Part shown: positions 32,666 to 46,790 of the stretch, in pieces
Layout of the letters: each line of letters begins with the position of its first letter
How positions within the stretch are numbered: the stretch's first letter is position 1
Assembly (NCBI GenBank): GCA_032207245.1
Contig: JAGEOH010000219.1
Coordinates: forward strand, 1-64,000
Direction of reading: 5' to 3'
DNA from: Pardosa pseudoannulata
Taxonomy: Eukaryota; Arthropoda; Arachnida; Araneae; Lycosidae
Length of the DNA stretch: 64,000 nt
Program-made: the position numbers and the translations under genes
The notes under the pieces: model-generated
Databases searched by the model: none
Told to the model about the DNA's origin: nothing
What the model saw: only the letters and a program-made list of their open reading frames with translations

Positions 32666-33931
32666 ATCAATATCATATGTTAAATTTTTAAACAAAATTC
32701 TTTAAAATTAATTTGAAGATATAAAAGAATATAATACACTATCCTTGAACTTTTTTACACACTTATATCGAGGTACATATATCATTAGTAAGAATACAAA
32801 CTAAACCACAAAAGATAATATTGAATTTGCATTCCTCTCGTTATTACTTCCGAATAAGCTATCTACTATCACACTTAATTAGTCTATGTATCCTCAGTAA
32901 GAGCTAGAGAAAACAAACGTTTATGGTAATTGACTGAACTGTATATTCTGAGAGATACTGAGATCGTGTGACCAAATTAGCTTCCTAAAAACCTCACGAA
33001 TATTTCTCTCTTTTAGTCTATGTATTCTCAGTGGCAGATAGAAATGAGAAACGTTCATCGATAATTGACAGAACCTGTAAAATCCTAAAAGATACTGAGT
33101 TTGACCATATTCGCTTACCTGTAAGATCACTAATATCTCTCTTCATTAGTGCATATAATATCAGTGATAGCTAGAAGTGAGAAACATGTACAGATAATAC
33201 ATAAATCCAGTTAAATCCTGAAACACACTTTGTTCGTTTGACCCAAATTATCATTAATTAAGGGAGAGGAAATAACATCCCTGAAGCAAAATTATCGCCT
33301 TACAATAGAAACATATAACTAAGAGAAAGTTAACATTATTTCCTATAAGAATTCGTTAGAATCAGAAAAGAAAAACGCATAACTGAAACAGTAGCATAAA
33401 CAGCAATCACATACGTAAGAAGTCGCTGCATAAGTCTCAATTTAATACTAAATGCTTTGACTGTTTTTAGCACCATATAATTAAAGTTTTAATTTAAAAT
33501 TTGTCTCCTCAAAGTACTAACTGATTTATTTAATTTGTCATAGAATTTTCATTTAGTCATAGAAATGTTTGAAAAGATTCCTTTAATTTTACTTAAGGAT
33601 ATAATGCTGAACAAATATTTTTTTTATACTTAATTTAGGACATAATTTTAATTGTAAATATTCAAAATTATTTTTATCTTAGATTTTCAAATTATAAATG
33701 GGAAAAAATATTAAAAACTACTACATAACCTAATTAAATATTTATTACGAAAATCTATCTTACAGTAAACAAGTTCTTTACTAATTTATAAAAGACATTT
33801 CTGTAGTAATGTACTGAAACCCATCTTTTTCGTCTATGTAAATGAAATATCTTAACTGATCTACCACTAAAATTTCATTACTGATATTTCTTAATTTTTA
33901 ATCCTCTTAGCATCTATATTAAATTCAAGCC
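32666..33931. other. No gene recognised
   Basis: AT-rich. 32920-33240 holds two or three loosely related stretches (agatactgaga / agatactgagt, gtgagaaac, gtgtatt) suggesting old duplication. No recognisable protein. Confidence 0.45.
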
Positions 33932-34531
33932 ATGAGAGGTACCGCTATTATTATTAAACGCACTATTCCCCATCATGTAATTATTCTTCCTACTTTAAAA
34001 ATTATCAACGCTACTGCTATTAATATTAAAATTAACAACGGATCTGCATTTACCTTAATTTCCACTTATATTCCACCATCTCTAAATCCGCGTGAAGTAC
34101 TTGACGATCTCTATGCACTTAGCACAATAAATAACGACATAATAATCTTCGGAGATCTAAACGCTCAACATAGAGACTGGCATTGTACTTGTAATAACTC
34201 TTATGGACAAATGATCACAAACTTTTCAGATAATTCAGATTTTGATATTTTCGCACCTAACGAGCCAACACACCACTCTAATAATAGCAGCAGCGTTATC
34301 GACTTTGCATTAATTAAAGGTATTCCAAATTCTATCACTATCGAAACCGTATGCGACCTCTCCTCAGATCACGATCCCGTTTTATTAAAAATTTTTATTA
34401 GCAATAACCCTTATACTTTTAGGCCACAAAAATTTATTAATTGGAAGCAATTTAAAGACCATCTAAATTCTAAAAACTTTGACCTCCCAAATATTAATAA
34501 TACTAATGATTTAGAAAATTTTATTTTTTGA
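33932..34531 (+). pseudogene. LINE endonuclease (APE type), 5'-truncated
   Basis: A 199-residue open frame. It contains LISTYIPP, IIFGDLNAQHRDWHC (GDxN motif), SVIDFALIKG, and SSDHDPVLL, the SDHxP catalytic signature of apurinic-like endonucleases that nick target DNA. IFISNNPYTFRPQKFINWKQF begins the linker. About the first 60 residues of a standard domain are missing, so the copy is 5'-truncated at about 33930. The start ATG is inside the domain and not a real start. The next frame continues the same protein after a frameshift around 34530. Confidence 0.85.
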
Positions 34532-34592
34532 ACCCACCGGTGTTGCCAAACAGAGGCATGTAAATTCCTCGTGCGTTAAAAAAAATAAACCA

Positions 34593-36404
34593 TTGAGTCA
34601 AAGCATTTACGAAAAATATAGAAAAAGGTTACTTTTCTCAACACCAGGAAAGCCTGAGAGAAATAAAACGCCGCTCAATAAGAGAATTTTAAATAATGCA
34701 CAACAAGATCTCAAATATTATATACACGATAAAGCTAATACCCAATGGGAAAATTTTCTAACTTCTCTAGACACCACTGACAATTCCATCTGGAAAGTCG
34801 CCAGGCACTTCAAAAATTCCTTCACACCTATTCCTCCATTAAAAGATCCGACTACTAACGTTATTCAATACACAGCGGAGGAAAAATGTAATTTAATCGG
34901 CAGCACGCTCGCACAAAATTTCACACCTAATCCAGGTTCTGACGTAAACACGACCAATGATGTCAACTTTTCTATTTCTACTATTCAAAATTTTAATTCG
35001 CCAACACTAACGTTCATATTGATTCGGCTACCCTTATCCAAATTATTCGTCATTTACCAAACCGTAAATCCCCTGGAGAAGATAATATCACTAATACTGC
35101 TCTCAAGCATCTCCCCATTCAATATATTTATTACTTATACAGCATAATTGATCATATATTTTACTTTAATTATTTCCCAAAATGCTGGAAAAATTCTATC
35201 GTTGTCCCTATTCCAAAACCTAAAAAGGATCATTCTTCTCCAGATAACTATAGACCAATTAGCTTGTTAAATACTCTAAGTAAAATTACTGAAAAATTCA
35301 TTCTTGCGGAAATTAATCAACATCTCGAAGATCAAAACATAATAATTCCTTACCAGTTTGGTTTTCGCAAGAATCTTTCGGCACCCCACCAAATTTACCG
35401 CATTACTGAACTGTTGACAAAAAATAGATTAAATAAACATTCAACCGCTGCTGTATTTTTAGATATTGCTCGTGCTTTCGACAAAATCTGGATTGACGCA
35501 CTCATACACAAACTAGTAAACTATAACTTTTCTAATAACTTAATTAAATTAATTTACTCTTATTTAACGGATCGCACTTTTCAAGTAAAAATCTATACGA
35601 CCTACTCTTCAAAATTTCCTATCCTTTCCGGTGTACCACAGGGATCACTTCTCGGCCCTACTTTATTTAATATTTATAAATGACATCCCTGTTCATCCTA
35701 CTACCGAACTTGCAATTTTTGCTGACGACACAGCGATATTTTCATCGAACAAAAATTATAAATTTGCCGTGACTGCCGTCAACAAACACCTAGTCAAAAT
35801 TTCTGAGTGGCTAGACAGATGGAAAATTAGGATCAACACTAGTAAATGCGAAGCCGCAATGTTTACAGCCAAACAGAGAACGACTTATGTCAACTACAAC
35901 ATATATATCAATAACACTCGTATTCCTTGGTCGGATACTGTTAAATATTTAGGAGTAACGCTAGATAAAAACTTAACTTGGAAGCAGCATTTTAAAGCTG
36001 TTAGAGATAAATATAGAAACGCGAAGCGAGCCCTGTATCCCTTAATAGCTCGCCGTAGCAAAATGACTATTAAAAATAAGCTGCTCGTTTACACTTCCTT
36101 CCTTCGTCCGATATTTACCTATGCAGCACCAGCCTGGTCGTACGCAGCAGATTCTAATATCAAAATATTAACAGTTATTCAAAATCTAATACTAAGAGAA
36201 ATCACTAACTCGCCATGGTATTTTCGCAACGACGAAATACACGAGGAACTTAAGATTCCTAATATTCCAAATTTTATCTATAAACTTTCCACTAAATTTC
36301 ATAAAAACTTAAGCAATGAATTAATAAATAATCTTGTCAACTACGACCCCGCTGATCCTAGCAATAGAAGAAGGCCTTTGGCCATTCTAGCCAAAGATCT
36401 TTAA
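34593..36404 (+). pseudogene. LINE linker and reverse transcriptase (best preserved)
   Basis: This continues the endonuclease at 33932. The linker (34593-35020) is followed, after a frameshift near 35010, by IIRHLPNRKSPGEDNI, CWKNSIVVPIPKPKK, NYRPISLLNTLSK, AVFLDIARAFDKIW (motif A), SGVPQGSLLGPTLFNI (motif B), and, after a one-base shift near 35675, LAIFADDTAIFSS (FADD in the YxDD position), WKIRINTSKCEAAMF and VKYLGVTLDKNLTWKQH. The C terminus YDPADPSNRRRPLAILAKDL ends at a natural stop (36402). Few lesions: one stop region and two frameshifts in about 2.4 kb, so relatively young. It is a different subfamily from 26823-28094; a short 3' piece recurs at 42620. Confidence 0.9.
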
Positions 36405-36865
36405 TTTTTGTGCTGTCTTATATAAAAAATAAAAAATCCACCAAAAAAATTATAAAAAATGTTATAAAATGTAAGAAAAAAGATTTAAAATGCTTAAAAT
36501 CGGCCATACATCACTTATCGTACTCAAAATCATTTTTATTTCGTGGATTTTCTCCTATTCCTTCCCGTAATGCTCTGCGATTCACGTCATATTGAGGGCG
36601 GAGCTTAATTTCGCAATCCATGAATACTTTATTTTGCTGAACAGGGTACGTAGAGGTGTGGCTTGGTTAGTAAACGCCTTGCCCACCGCTCACCTTCGTT
36701 GAATCGTTGTCGGGTTCAAACCCCGATGACGGCAAAATTTCCAAATCTAAATTAAAATTCTTAAAAATTGTTTTTTGTGTTTAATTACTGTTATTTAGGC
36801 CCTTTTTGGATTTTTAGACCATTTTATTTATTTTTAAAACTCGTATTTTTATTTTTTCCAAATCA
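36405..36865 (+). mobile_element. LINE 3' UTR and adjoining tRNA-like SINE unit
   Basis: The 3' UTR (aaatgtaagaaaaaagattt, cggccatacatcacttatcg) is followed by gagggcggagcttaat. A tRNA-like unit then follows: aggtgtggcttggttagtaa as A box, and gggttcaaacccc at 36714-36726 as the clearest B box of this family. The tail is ttatttaggccctttttgg. The junction order is the same in all five copies, so either the SINE hitchhiked on the LINE tail or the whole is one chimeric unit. Confidence 0.65.
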
Positions 36866-37320
36866 TCAAAATTTTCGTACCCAATCATCACTGCTAAGCA
36901 ATTTAAAAATTATAACATCAAAATTATGACAATAAAAATTATTAATACAATTAAATATTATTTTTTAGGCCTTTATTCGATTTTTAAAACAACTTATTTA
37001 TTTTTAAAACTTATATTTTTATTTCTTCCCAATTTTTTTTTAAATTTTGTTTTACTCATTAATTTTCAAATTCTTTCGGCTTATTTTGTACGGATGTCAC
37101 TGGCCAAAAAATATTTTATGTTTTACTATCCCTAAACTTTCTACTCTCTAGTTTTGTGTTATGAACTCACGAATCCACCCTTCTATCTCTTTCCTCTTTT
37201 ATGTGTTTATTTTTTCGCTCGTTGTCATTTCTGTGCTCACTGATAGAAGCCTCTGGATTAACGGGCCAGGCCCATAGAATCCAGTTGCATTACCACCTTT
37301 GATGCCTTTGATGAATGGTA
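36866..37320. repeat. Tail duplicates and inverted dispersed repeat
   Basis: 36940-37060 repeats the tail block (ttaggcctttattcgattttt, tatttatttttaaaactta). 37080-37320 is the inverted copy of the 19930/31890 repeat (catgaactc-like, cgaatccacccttc, tagaagcctctggatt). Confidence 0.6.
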
Positions 37321-38185
37321 TGATCATCCCAATTTATTGCTTTTGATCGTGAGATTCGCATCTTCGACTCCGAACGGTGCGGACGTGTCTTTGACTGACG
37401 CAAAACTCTGCAACTGACCCGGTGGCGACTTACTGTGCACCGGAGTGAGCAGCCCCTTCTGTGGCACTTCGCTCGCTATCGCATTGTTTTATCGGTTTTG
37501 TTACGATGGATTTCCTACCGTCGACTTCTAGTGACAGTCGATGAATGAAGACCTTTCTGCTAAGTATCTTTAAAAACCGACATGTGTCGGTTGTGTATTA
37601 TATGAAGATTTCGGGATATGTATGGCCGTTGGCCTTAAACTGTGTTCATCATAGACTCTTGATTGGGGAAGCCTCTGCTGTGATGTTAATGTGACCGAGC
37701 CGTGGAAAATCTGTGATTATTTAGAGTAGTATCTCAACCTTTATTTCCGAGCATTTTTAGCATAATATTAATTTGTAAATATTCGATTTTTTTTTTTTTT
37801 ATTTTTTTTACCGTATTTCTAGTCTTTGTTACCGTAACTGTAGTGTTTAGTAACTTTTGAAAGATGCAATGTAAAATGAATATTATTTCTAATTTTCTCG
37901 TTTCTTATTGTATTCTTTTATTTTAAATTACTAATGCTGAACAATAGGTTTATCTATTTATTGTCTTGTATTTTTGTTATAATTTTAATGATTCCATCTC
38001 TAATAACTGTATTCCAATCTAAAACTTGCGTAATTTGCATAAAAAAAAAATTAATTTTTTATCCTTGTCTAAAAATGTTTTAGAAACTATATTAAACATG
38101 TTTTTTTCTTATCTATTTGAAATATTTTTAAGTATAATGCGAGAAATCTTGACTTAATTTTGCAGATGTATTTCTTCGCATACTA
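37321..38185. other. Unassigned; GC-richer block at 37350-37560
   Basis: 37350-37560 is less AT-rich and includes an ATG in a fair context (ttacgatggatttcctaccg) followed by a stop after 12 codons. It might be the 5' leader of a retroelement, since it shares only a gacgtgtctttg motif with the region upstream of 25603. No domain is readable. The remainder is AT-rich without features. Confidence 0.3.
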
Positions 38186-38189
38186 GCAA

Positions 38190-38602
38190 GAGAAAGTTCA
38201 AATGTTCGTTAAAAATTGAAACCTTTCCTGTATTACTGAAAGTAATTTTAAATTTTAAATATAATAATAAAATTAAAGAGGAAAAAAGATATTTCAAAAT
38301 ATTAGTTACCATTTACATTGGAAAAATTATAAGTTATGATCTTAACCGGCACACCACTTTTATTTTATAGTAAAGATGGATTGCTCTTACAATGATGAAA
38401 GGTATGAGCAAAAGAGAGTTCAAATGTTCGTTAAAAATTGAAACCTTTCCTGTATTACTGAAAATAATTTTAAATTTTAAATATAATAAAAAAATTAAAG
38501 AGGAAAAAAGATATTTCAAAATATTAGTTACCATTTACATTGGAAATTATAAGTTATGATCTGTTAACAGCACACCACTTTTATTTTATAGTAAAGATGT
38601 AT
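38190..38602. repeat. Recent direct duplication of about 185 bp
   Basis: 38192-38377 (gagaaagttcaaatgttcg to atagtaaagatgg) is repeated at 38414-38602 with only a few substitutions and small indels. The copies start 222 bp apart. No gene. Confidence 0.85.
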
Positions 38603-39050
38603 TTAAAATTTAAAAATCAAAAGTTGAATATCGACACATTTTGAGGGTAAATTTCCTTTCAAAACTGTTCCCTCCCTCGGGGGTGAGCAGAGGTATCCTT
38701 ACTGAGCTCTGACTGCTATCCCATGTGCGTGGCCTGGGAGGGACTTTGTCTTGTCCAAGAGTGACGCAAGCGTCTACGGGGAGGAACATTCCTAATGGTA
38801 GGACTTGGAAAATTTTTCGCCTCTCAGTGATAGGGATTTTCGTAGGGGAAAAGGGATAATTGATCGTATAGCGCATCCAGGCAGGAATATTCCATCCATT
38901 TCTCTCGACTGTTGTGCTCATATACTAAATTTATTAGGAAGGTATAAACTATTAGCGGAAAATATCACAATTGAGATCTTTAAGAAATGCGGGAAAAATG
39001 TTTCTTAATCCACTTCTTTTGGTAAAAATCATAGCGGGTATAGAAGAGAA
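38603..39050. other. Less AT-rich block, unassigned
   Basis: 38640-38930 (ctccctcgggggtgagcag, gtggcctgggagggac, gtgacgcaagcgtctacg) has balanced composition and is probably part of a repeat. Frames on both strands (38610-38921 minus, 38805-39008 plus) show no recognised domain. Confidence 0.35.
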
Positions 39051-39735
39051 AAAATCCATACGTCTAGATATAAAATATTAATACAAGTTTTTGTTATATA
39101 TATATATATATATATATAAAAACGGAAATTGTGACAATAAATTGAGGTGTTTAGGAAATATGTGAAGTTTTATGGACATCCACACTTCGTGAAAGAAAAA
39201 ATATAACTAAGTATAGGAAAGGAAAATTTAGTTTCATTCGTCCAGGATTTTATGATCATATATCAAAGTTGCAAACTATTATTAACGTTAAAAAATCAAA
39301 ATGTCACAAAAAATTAGATCTTTTAAGAAATATTATTCAAGAAAATATTAAATATTAATATTATATTAATATATTAATATTATATTAATATTTAATATTA
39401 ATATATTAATATTATATTAATATTTAATAATATATTAATATTATATTAATATTTAATATTAAAGTTATATTAATATTAAATATTAAATTAAATATTATCA
39501 ATTACACGTACACATTATTATTATTATTAGCTTCAAAAGTATTAGTTTCATCACGTCTTTGTGACACTTACATAGCTCCAATCAGGATACAATCATTTTA
39601 TTATTTGGAAAACCTACACTATTTCCACCAGAAATTTCTAATTACATTAGATTGAGTTTTATATTTAAAAAAATGGTTTCTCTTGTCCAAGAATTGCACA
39701 AGGTAAAATCATACACTTATGCTGTTTCATTAAAA
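39051..39735. repeat. TA microsatellite and TTAATATTA-type simple repeat
   Basis: There is a TA run at 39098-39117, and a long low-complexity stretch of taatattatat motifs at 39346-39497. Nothing coding was seen. Confidence 0.75.
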
Positions 39736-39739
39736 TGGA

Positions 39740-39945
39740 GTCCAAACTCTTGTAGATCTTTCAATATTAGTTCTTGGTTTGCTGTAGAGCGCTTCACTCT
39801 ACCATTTTGCAGCATAATGGTTAATGAGACCGGAATCTACTGCTGAAAGCCGATTCAAAATAGCTACGAAAAGCTATGCCACAGGGGAATTCGAACCCGA
39901 GAACTCCGGATGAAGGTCAGTGTCCTAACCATTCGGCCATAGTTT
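39740..39945 (-). mobile_element. tRNA-derived SINE, nearly full length, inverted
   Basis: On the minus strand: atggccgaatggttaggac (A box; complement at 39923-39941) and cgggttcgaattcccctg (B box, about 39885-39900). The body aatcggctttcagcagtag and the tail agtgaagcgctctacagcaa follow. This is the same family as 24138-24310, although the tail is more diverged. It is not a functional tRNA. Confidence 0.7.
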
Positions 39946-40169
39946 TGCATTTTAATTCTTCTAAACCTGATATTTTTAATACTTTATTGTTTGATTAGCC
40001 CTTGGTCTTGGAAACTGAGAAAAACAAATATAAATTTAGTGATTTAAATATGAATCCTGTTTCGATTACAATGAGTAAATGTATCAAAGAGTATTTGCTG
40101 GTTTAAAAAGTATGATTTTTAACTTAATTTTTTTTAATGTTGCATTTGGTTTTAAAATTATAGCTATCA

Positions 40170-40270
40170 GTTATGTAAATTTGTAATATACCAAAAAGCT
40201 GAATTCAACAGGAGACCTCGTAAGCCACTCTGCGAAAACAGCCATTTAGCTTTATTTACAGTATTTACAG
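40170..40270 (+). repeat. 100-bp sequence shared with 56588-56690
   Basis: ttatgtaaatttgtaa, aaaaagctgaattca, caggagac, then gccactctgcgaaaacagcc and atttagctttatttacag are shared in the same orientation. Both copies lie on the 3' side of a minus-strand MULE remnant, so it may be the terminal region of that family. This is inference. Confidence 0.6.
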
Positions 40271-40598
40271 GGTTTTAATTCATATATACTAATATTAATT
40301 AATATATAAATACATACAAAATACAAATATTACAAATATTAATATATATATATATGAATACAAATAATAATACAAATATTAATATATATGAATACAAATA
40401 ACACAAATATTAATCTATACAAAATATAAATATTAGCTAATATGAATACAAATAATACAGATATTAATACATACAAAATACAAATATTAATCTATACAAA
40501 ATACAAATATTAATTTATACAAAATATATTAATATATACAAAGTACAAATAATAATACAAATATCAATTCTTCAATTCCTATGTATAAAATATTTACA
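40271..40598. repeat. AT-rich simple repeat (AATACAAATATTA type)
   Basis: Interrupted repeats of atacaaatatt, taatatatac and tacaaataat. No coding content. Confidence 0.75.
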
Positions 40599-40599
40599 G

Positions 40600-41893
40600 T
40601 CGCTTCGAATTTATTATTAATGTTGTAGCAATTTTATTAATTTCATTTGCATTTGGTTTTACCAATGTAAATGTCTTATGAGCAAGTACACCTGTTTTTT
40701 TTTTTTTTTTTTTTTTGTGGCAACAAATCTTTGTGGCTTGATTTTTTTATTTGGAGGCTCTGTACTTGCACTTGCAAAGTTTTCAATGGGATTTCTGTGA
40801 GCATCACGGCATGATTGAATACACTGCAATGTATTTTTCATAATTTCTAAAATTTCTTCTTGTTCCGCTGGTGCAGTTGCTTTCAGACCAAGACTCTTTG
40901 CTTCGTTCATTAATTTCATAAAATTTTTTTATATTGATCTAGAGGCAATTCATTGTCATCTGTTAAATTTTTTATATGGGCTTCTTTTTCTCTAGATGTT
41001 AAATCTTCACAGATATGCGTTTCAGTGTTAACTGGAGAACACTGTGAAACTTCCTTTTTGAGATATTTACTACATATCAAATGAATATGTTTACACATAT
41101 TCCATTGAACAGCATTATCAATGCAATTGCAAGTAAAATTGTGTAAACAATGATCACAATCTTGGCAAATCAATGTGCACTTTTTTGAGCAATCTGAATT
41201 TCTTTTAATGCTATAAAATTCTCCATTTTGTGATGCAGAGCTTACAGTCCACTCGTACGAATGGACTGTACGTCTTTACTTGCAGTGACACATAAATCTT
41301 CCAAAATTTTACTCGCTTTATGGCGGTGGCGAATTTGGGATATTTTTTTATGATATTTTGCCTTTTTCAATGCATATTAATCGATCAAACACTTTGTCTC
41401 TAATAAATTTCATGAGACAGAATAAAGTTTTATCAAAGAGCTTTACTTTTTTACCTTGTAAATAAATATACTTTATGGTCCTGTGCATTCCCTCAATATG
41501 CATGTTTGTATTTATGCCACTCCATTTTCTATAACAATATGCCCATGCTTCAGGACGCCTGCTATATGTTAGTTCGAAATATTTCCCGAAGTTTTCTAGA
41601 TCTTTATCCTTTTCAAATATCACAAGGGCCTCTTTCAGCATAATTTTAAAAGCATTTTCGTCGGTCTCACTTAGTAAACACCTTAATATCTTGTACACTT
41701 CAGCTTGTTTCTCTTTATTTACAATATGAGAAATTTTCCTGCCCCAGCTTCTATCAACATGCCATGAACATAAAAGTCGTTTTTCCGGTTTATTAAATAC
41801 TGTCTTCCAAGCAGTATAAAAAGACTCTGCATCATCCGTCATCAGGACTTTTGTTGATATGTCTACGTGCTGTTTAATTGCTTGGAAAGCCAC
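40600..41893 (-). pseudogene. Mutator-like (MULE) transposase remnant with SWIM finger
   Basis: Minus strand. 41893-41348 is an open frame covering the second half of a MULE catalytic domain: KVLMTDDAESFYTAW (second catalytic Asp, about 41836), LLCSWHVDRSWGRKI (the CxxH signature), and the acidic residue in NMHIEGMHRTIK (about 41494). The first Asp is missing: the copy is truncated at about 41900. After frameshifts and stops, 41173-40916 encodes CDHCLHNFTCNC then MCKHIH, a SWIM zinc finger (CxC...CxH). A lysine-rich tail interrupted by a poly(A) run (40697-40720) ends near 40600 (AHKTFTLVKPNANEINKI). No C48 protease follows. It is non-functional and related in layout to 58377-61964. Confidence 0.85.
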
Positions 41894-41929
41894 AGTAAAA
41901 GCCGAACTGTTTATTTGTTAACTTTATAG

Positions 41930-42618
41930 AATCCTTGAATTTAACTTTAGCAATTTTCAGTCCTCATTTTCGTAATCAATATCTGATATTTCATTACTAT
42001 CCATGCAACTAGAACTACTGGCCTAGAGGGCTTGGCCCAGGAAGTTCAGAAAACGAGCTCCAGTGCGATGTCTCTAGAACTTTGGACTTTCTTTATGCTC
42101 ACTAACATAATGACTGGACACACCGACGTAAGTCGGCTGGTAGAGAAATATAAGATTTGGATGATATCCACTTAGAAGCCCGTGTCACTCAGAGCACTTG
42201 TTTTTGGTCTAAATACGTTAGCAGCGAAATTAAGCCTACTTACGATTTTTTATTCCTGGTTTCCGGATTTTTTTATTATTATTTCAGATATTTAAAAAAA
42301 TTTTAAAGCTTTAATTTCTTACTTAGAAAATGAGTGTCTTAAGTTAAGTTTAATAAAAGACATAATAATCTTGTATAAATTAAATACCTTTTCGTCTTCA
42401 ATATGAGAAAAAATTTTTACTAAAATTTCTTATGTTTGTTTACATAATCTTTAAAGATTCTTCCTACTGCAACAATTAAAGTATATCTAGCAAGCGTAAT
42501 CAAATTTAATAGTTCACAATACTACAGGTTATTTTTGTTAATATACTGCTAAACGCTACTACCTAAATCTATACCTTTTAAAATAGTTTATCGTATATTT
42601 CTTTCTTGATGTTTTCTC
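41930..42618. other. Repeat fragment, otherwise nothing seen
   Basis: 41955-42070 (ttttcgt, gatatttcattac, tagagggcttggcccagg, gagctccagtgcgatgtc) is a copy of 24950-25075. The rest is AT-rich with no frame. Confidence 0.55.
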
Positions 42619-42619
42619 A

Positions 42620-42950
42620 ATTTAAGCAATGAATTAATAAATAATCTTGTCAATTACGACCCCGCTGATACTAGCAATAGAAGAAGGCCTTTGGCCATTC
42701 TAGCCAAGGATCCTTAATATTTTGTGTCGTCTTAAATAAAAAATCAACCAAAAAAATCTTAAAAAATGCTAAATAATGTAAGAAAAAAGATTTAAAATAC
42801 TTAAAACTGGCCATATATCACTTTTCGCACACTAAATTATTTTTATTCCACGTAAATTCTCCCATCTCCCCCTGTAATGCTCTGTCCTTCTGCGCATATC
42901 GAAGGCAGAGCCTAATATTTAAATTAGCACTGTGCCAAGTCTACCGTTTA
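42620..42950 (+). mobile_element. LINE 3' end (subfamily of 33932-36404), truncated
   Basis: It starts within the last 30 codons of the RT (aagcaatgaattaataaata, ggcctttggccattctagcc), about 95% like 36310-36403. It continues through the 3' UTR and the aggcagagcctaatattta block. It is cut at 42950 by the left end of the Harbinger-type element. It is 5'-truncated, typical of LINE insertion. Confidence 0.8.
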
Positions 42951-43116
42951 AGGGCCGGTCCCACCAATCTCGTTTAGCGGTTAAACTCGGTTTAAACAGA
43001 AAATTGCGTCTCACCAACCTAAACTGAGTTTAGATTTCCGTTTAGCGGCCCTTAATCCTAACTGGCCAAATTCGGGCCGTTAGCGTTTCTAAACTGAGTT
43101 TAAGCTCTATTTCAAC

Positions 43117-43318
43117 ATGGCGGATTTGATGCATCAAGTGTTATTTTCCGATTCTGATAAGGATGATTTTAGAAATACGCGCATAACTTTCGTGAGAAAG
43201 AATTTCTTGGAATTATTTGATGAAAGTGAATTTAAAAAAAGGTTCAGGGTGAATAAAGTGTCAGCAGTCAATATTGTACAGGAGATTGAGGATATCATTC
43301 AATATCCATCTGACAGGT
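43117..43318 (+). pseudogene. Harbinger transposase N-terminal exon
   Basis: The ATG lies in a strong context (caacatggcg). The peptide contains NFLELFDESEFKKRFRVNK, then an amphipathic VSAVNIVQEIEDIIQYPSDR. This is the usual opening of Harbinger/HARBI1-like transposases (an F-x-x-x-FR-x-x-K block, then a helix ending in P-(S/T)-(D/N)-R). At the R codon the sequence reads acaggtattt, a plausible splice donor at 43319, so the further 36 residues of the open frame are likely intron. No DDE-encoding exon follows within the element, so it could not make an active enzyme. I see no stop within the exon. Confidence 0.7.
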
Positions 43319-43654
43319 ATTTAGGGTATTATTTTTGTTTCTTAAATTGGGTAAACAATCATTTACTCAACAGTAAGCATACAGATCGCTTTAATTTTAT
43401 CCTCATGAATTTGTGTTCTTTCTTTTAACCTAAATTTATACAAGTACACAATTTGGGAGATATATAGAAATTTGTCTAATAATATTTGTGTATGCTGTTG
43501 CACTTGTATTTAATAATTATATCAAGTATAATTACTTAATTTAAATTATGCATCAAAAAGTAATTTACACTATATTTTTTTTCTTTCATGTGTTTTATAA
43601 ACATTTGAAAATATTTTACAGTATATAATATTCAATTAAGAATTCAGTACTTAT

Positions 43655-43800
43655 CTATCAAGGTGAGTAAAATCTCAGTTGACATTTTACAAAATATTGA
43701 ATATTTATCAAACAGGTAATCTGCTTATTTTCGCTATCTAAATTGTGTATATACTCATTTACTAGACAGTCAATTTATCTATCACAAAATATTATTTGTC
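43655..43800 (+). repeat. Diverged duplicate of the Harbinger exon end
   Basis: 43660-43800 aligns with 43249-43390, starting 411 bp downstream: gtgagtaaaatctcagttga against gtgaataaagtgtcagcagt, then a shared tattgaatatttatcaaaca / tattcaatatccatctgaca and acaggta donor-like site, and a shared downstream tcatttact(a/c)a block. It reads in part as VSKISVDILQNIEYLSNR. Confidence 0.65.
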
Positions 43801-46250
<2,450 letters not shown>

Positions 46251-46251
46251 T

Positions 46252-46790
46252 CTTGAATGGTTAGCATTGACACCAGGTAGCTTGTATTCCAGGTAGTTTG
46301 TGGGCTTGAATCCCACATTTAAAATCCTGTGATGTTTTTCCTGTGAAAAAAGTTTAGATTTCATAAAGTATTAAATATAATTAGGGTTTCCTTTTTGCCA
46401 CTCACTCTCCTGACACTCTTGATAGCTGATATGCCACATATTTTTGCGATTACCCCTTGAGGGGTGGAGATTTTGCTGTTATATTAGAGATTCTATCGCA
46501 TGCCATCGAATCCTTTAGTATATGGTCTAATTGTTCGATAGAATATTTTCTTGCCTGGTATTTCTTTGAGAACATATTTTCTTCACAACACAAAACATTT
46601 GACACAGATTAATATAAAAATTACAAACTTATTTGTCACATCTTATTGACATGTCTTGACAGTCAAATTATTACAAGCATCAAGGATGCTTGTAATAATT
46701 TGGAATTGACTTTAAGCAGGAAATCCCAGTTTCAATAACCCTTGAGTAGCAAAGAAAGTAGATCAAAGAGCCCTGAACTATAACCAAAGT
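46252..46790 (+). mobile_element. Diverged tRNA-derived SINE split by inserted sequence
   Basis: The head tcttgaatggttagcattga and a B-box-like gggcttgaatccc (46301-46313) lie at 46252-46320. The body/tail (gactttaagcagg, cccttgagtagcaaagaaag, agagccctgaac) reappears at 46705-46790. The intervening 380 bp is unrelated to other SINE copies, so another insertion is likely. Confidence 0.5.

Noticed and set aside
38610..39008. Overlapping frames in a balanced-composition block as a host gene
   Set aside because: No domain, no start context, and frames on both strands overlap; more likely a repeat, but I could not identify it, so it is listed as unassigned.
43319..43428. Extension of the Harbinger N-terminal frame to 103 residues
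   Set aside because: Similarity to the family ends at PSDR, where a splice donor (ggtattt) occurs. The rest is hydrophobic AT-rich read-through.
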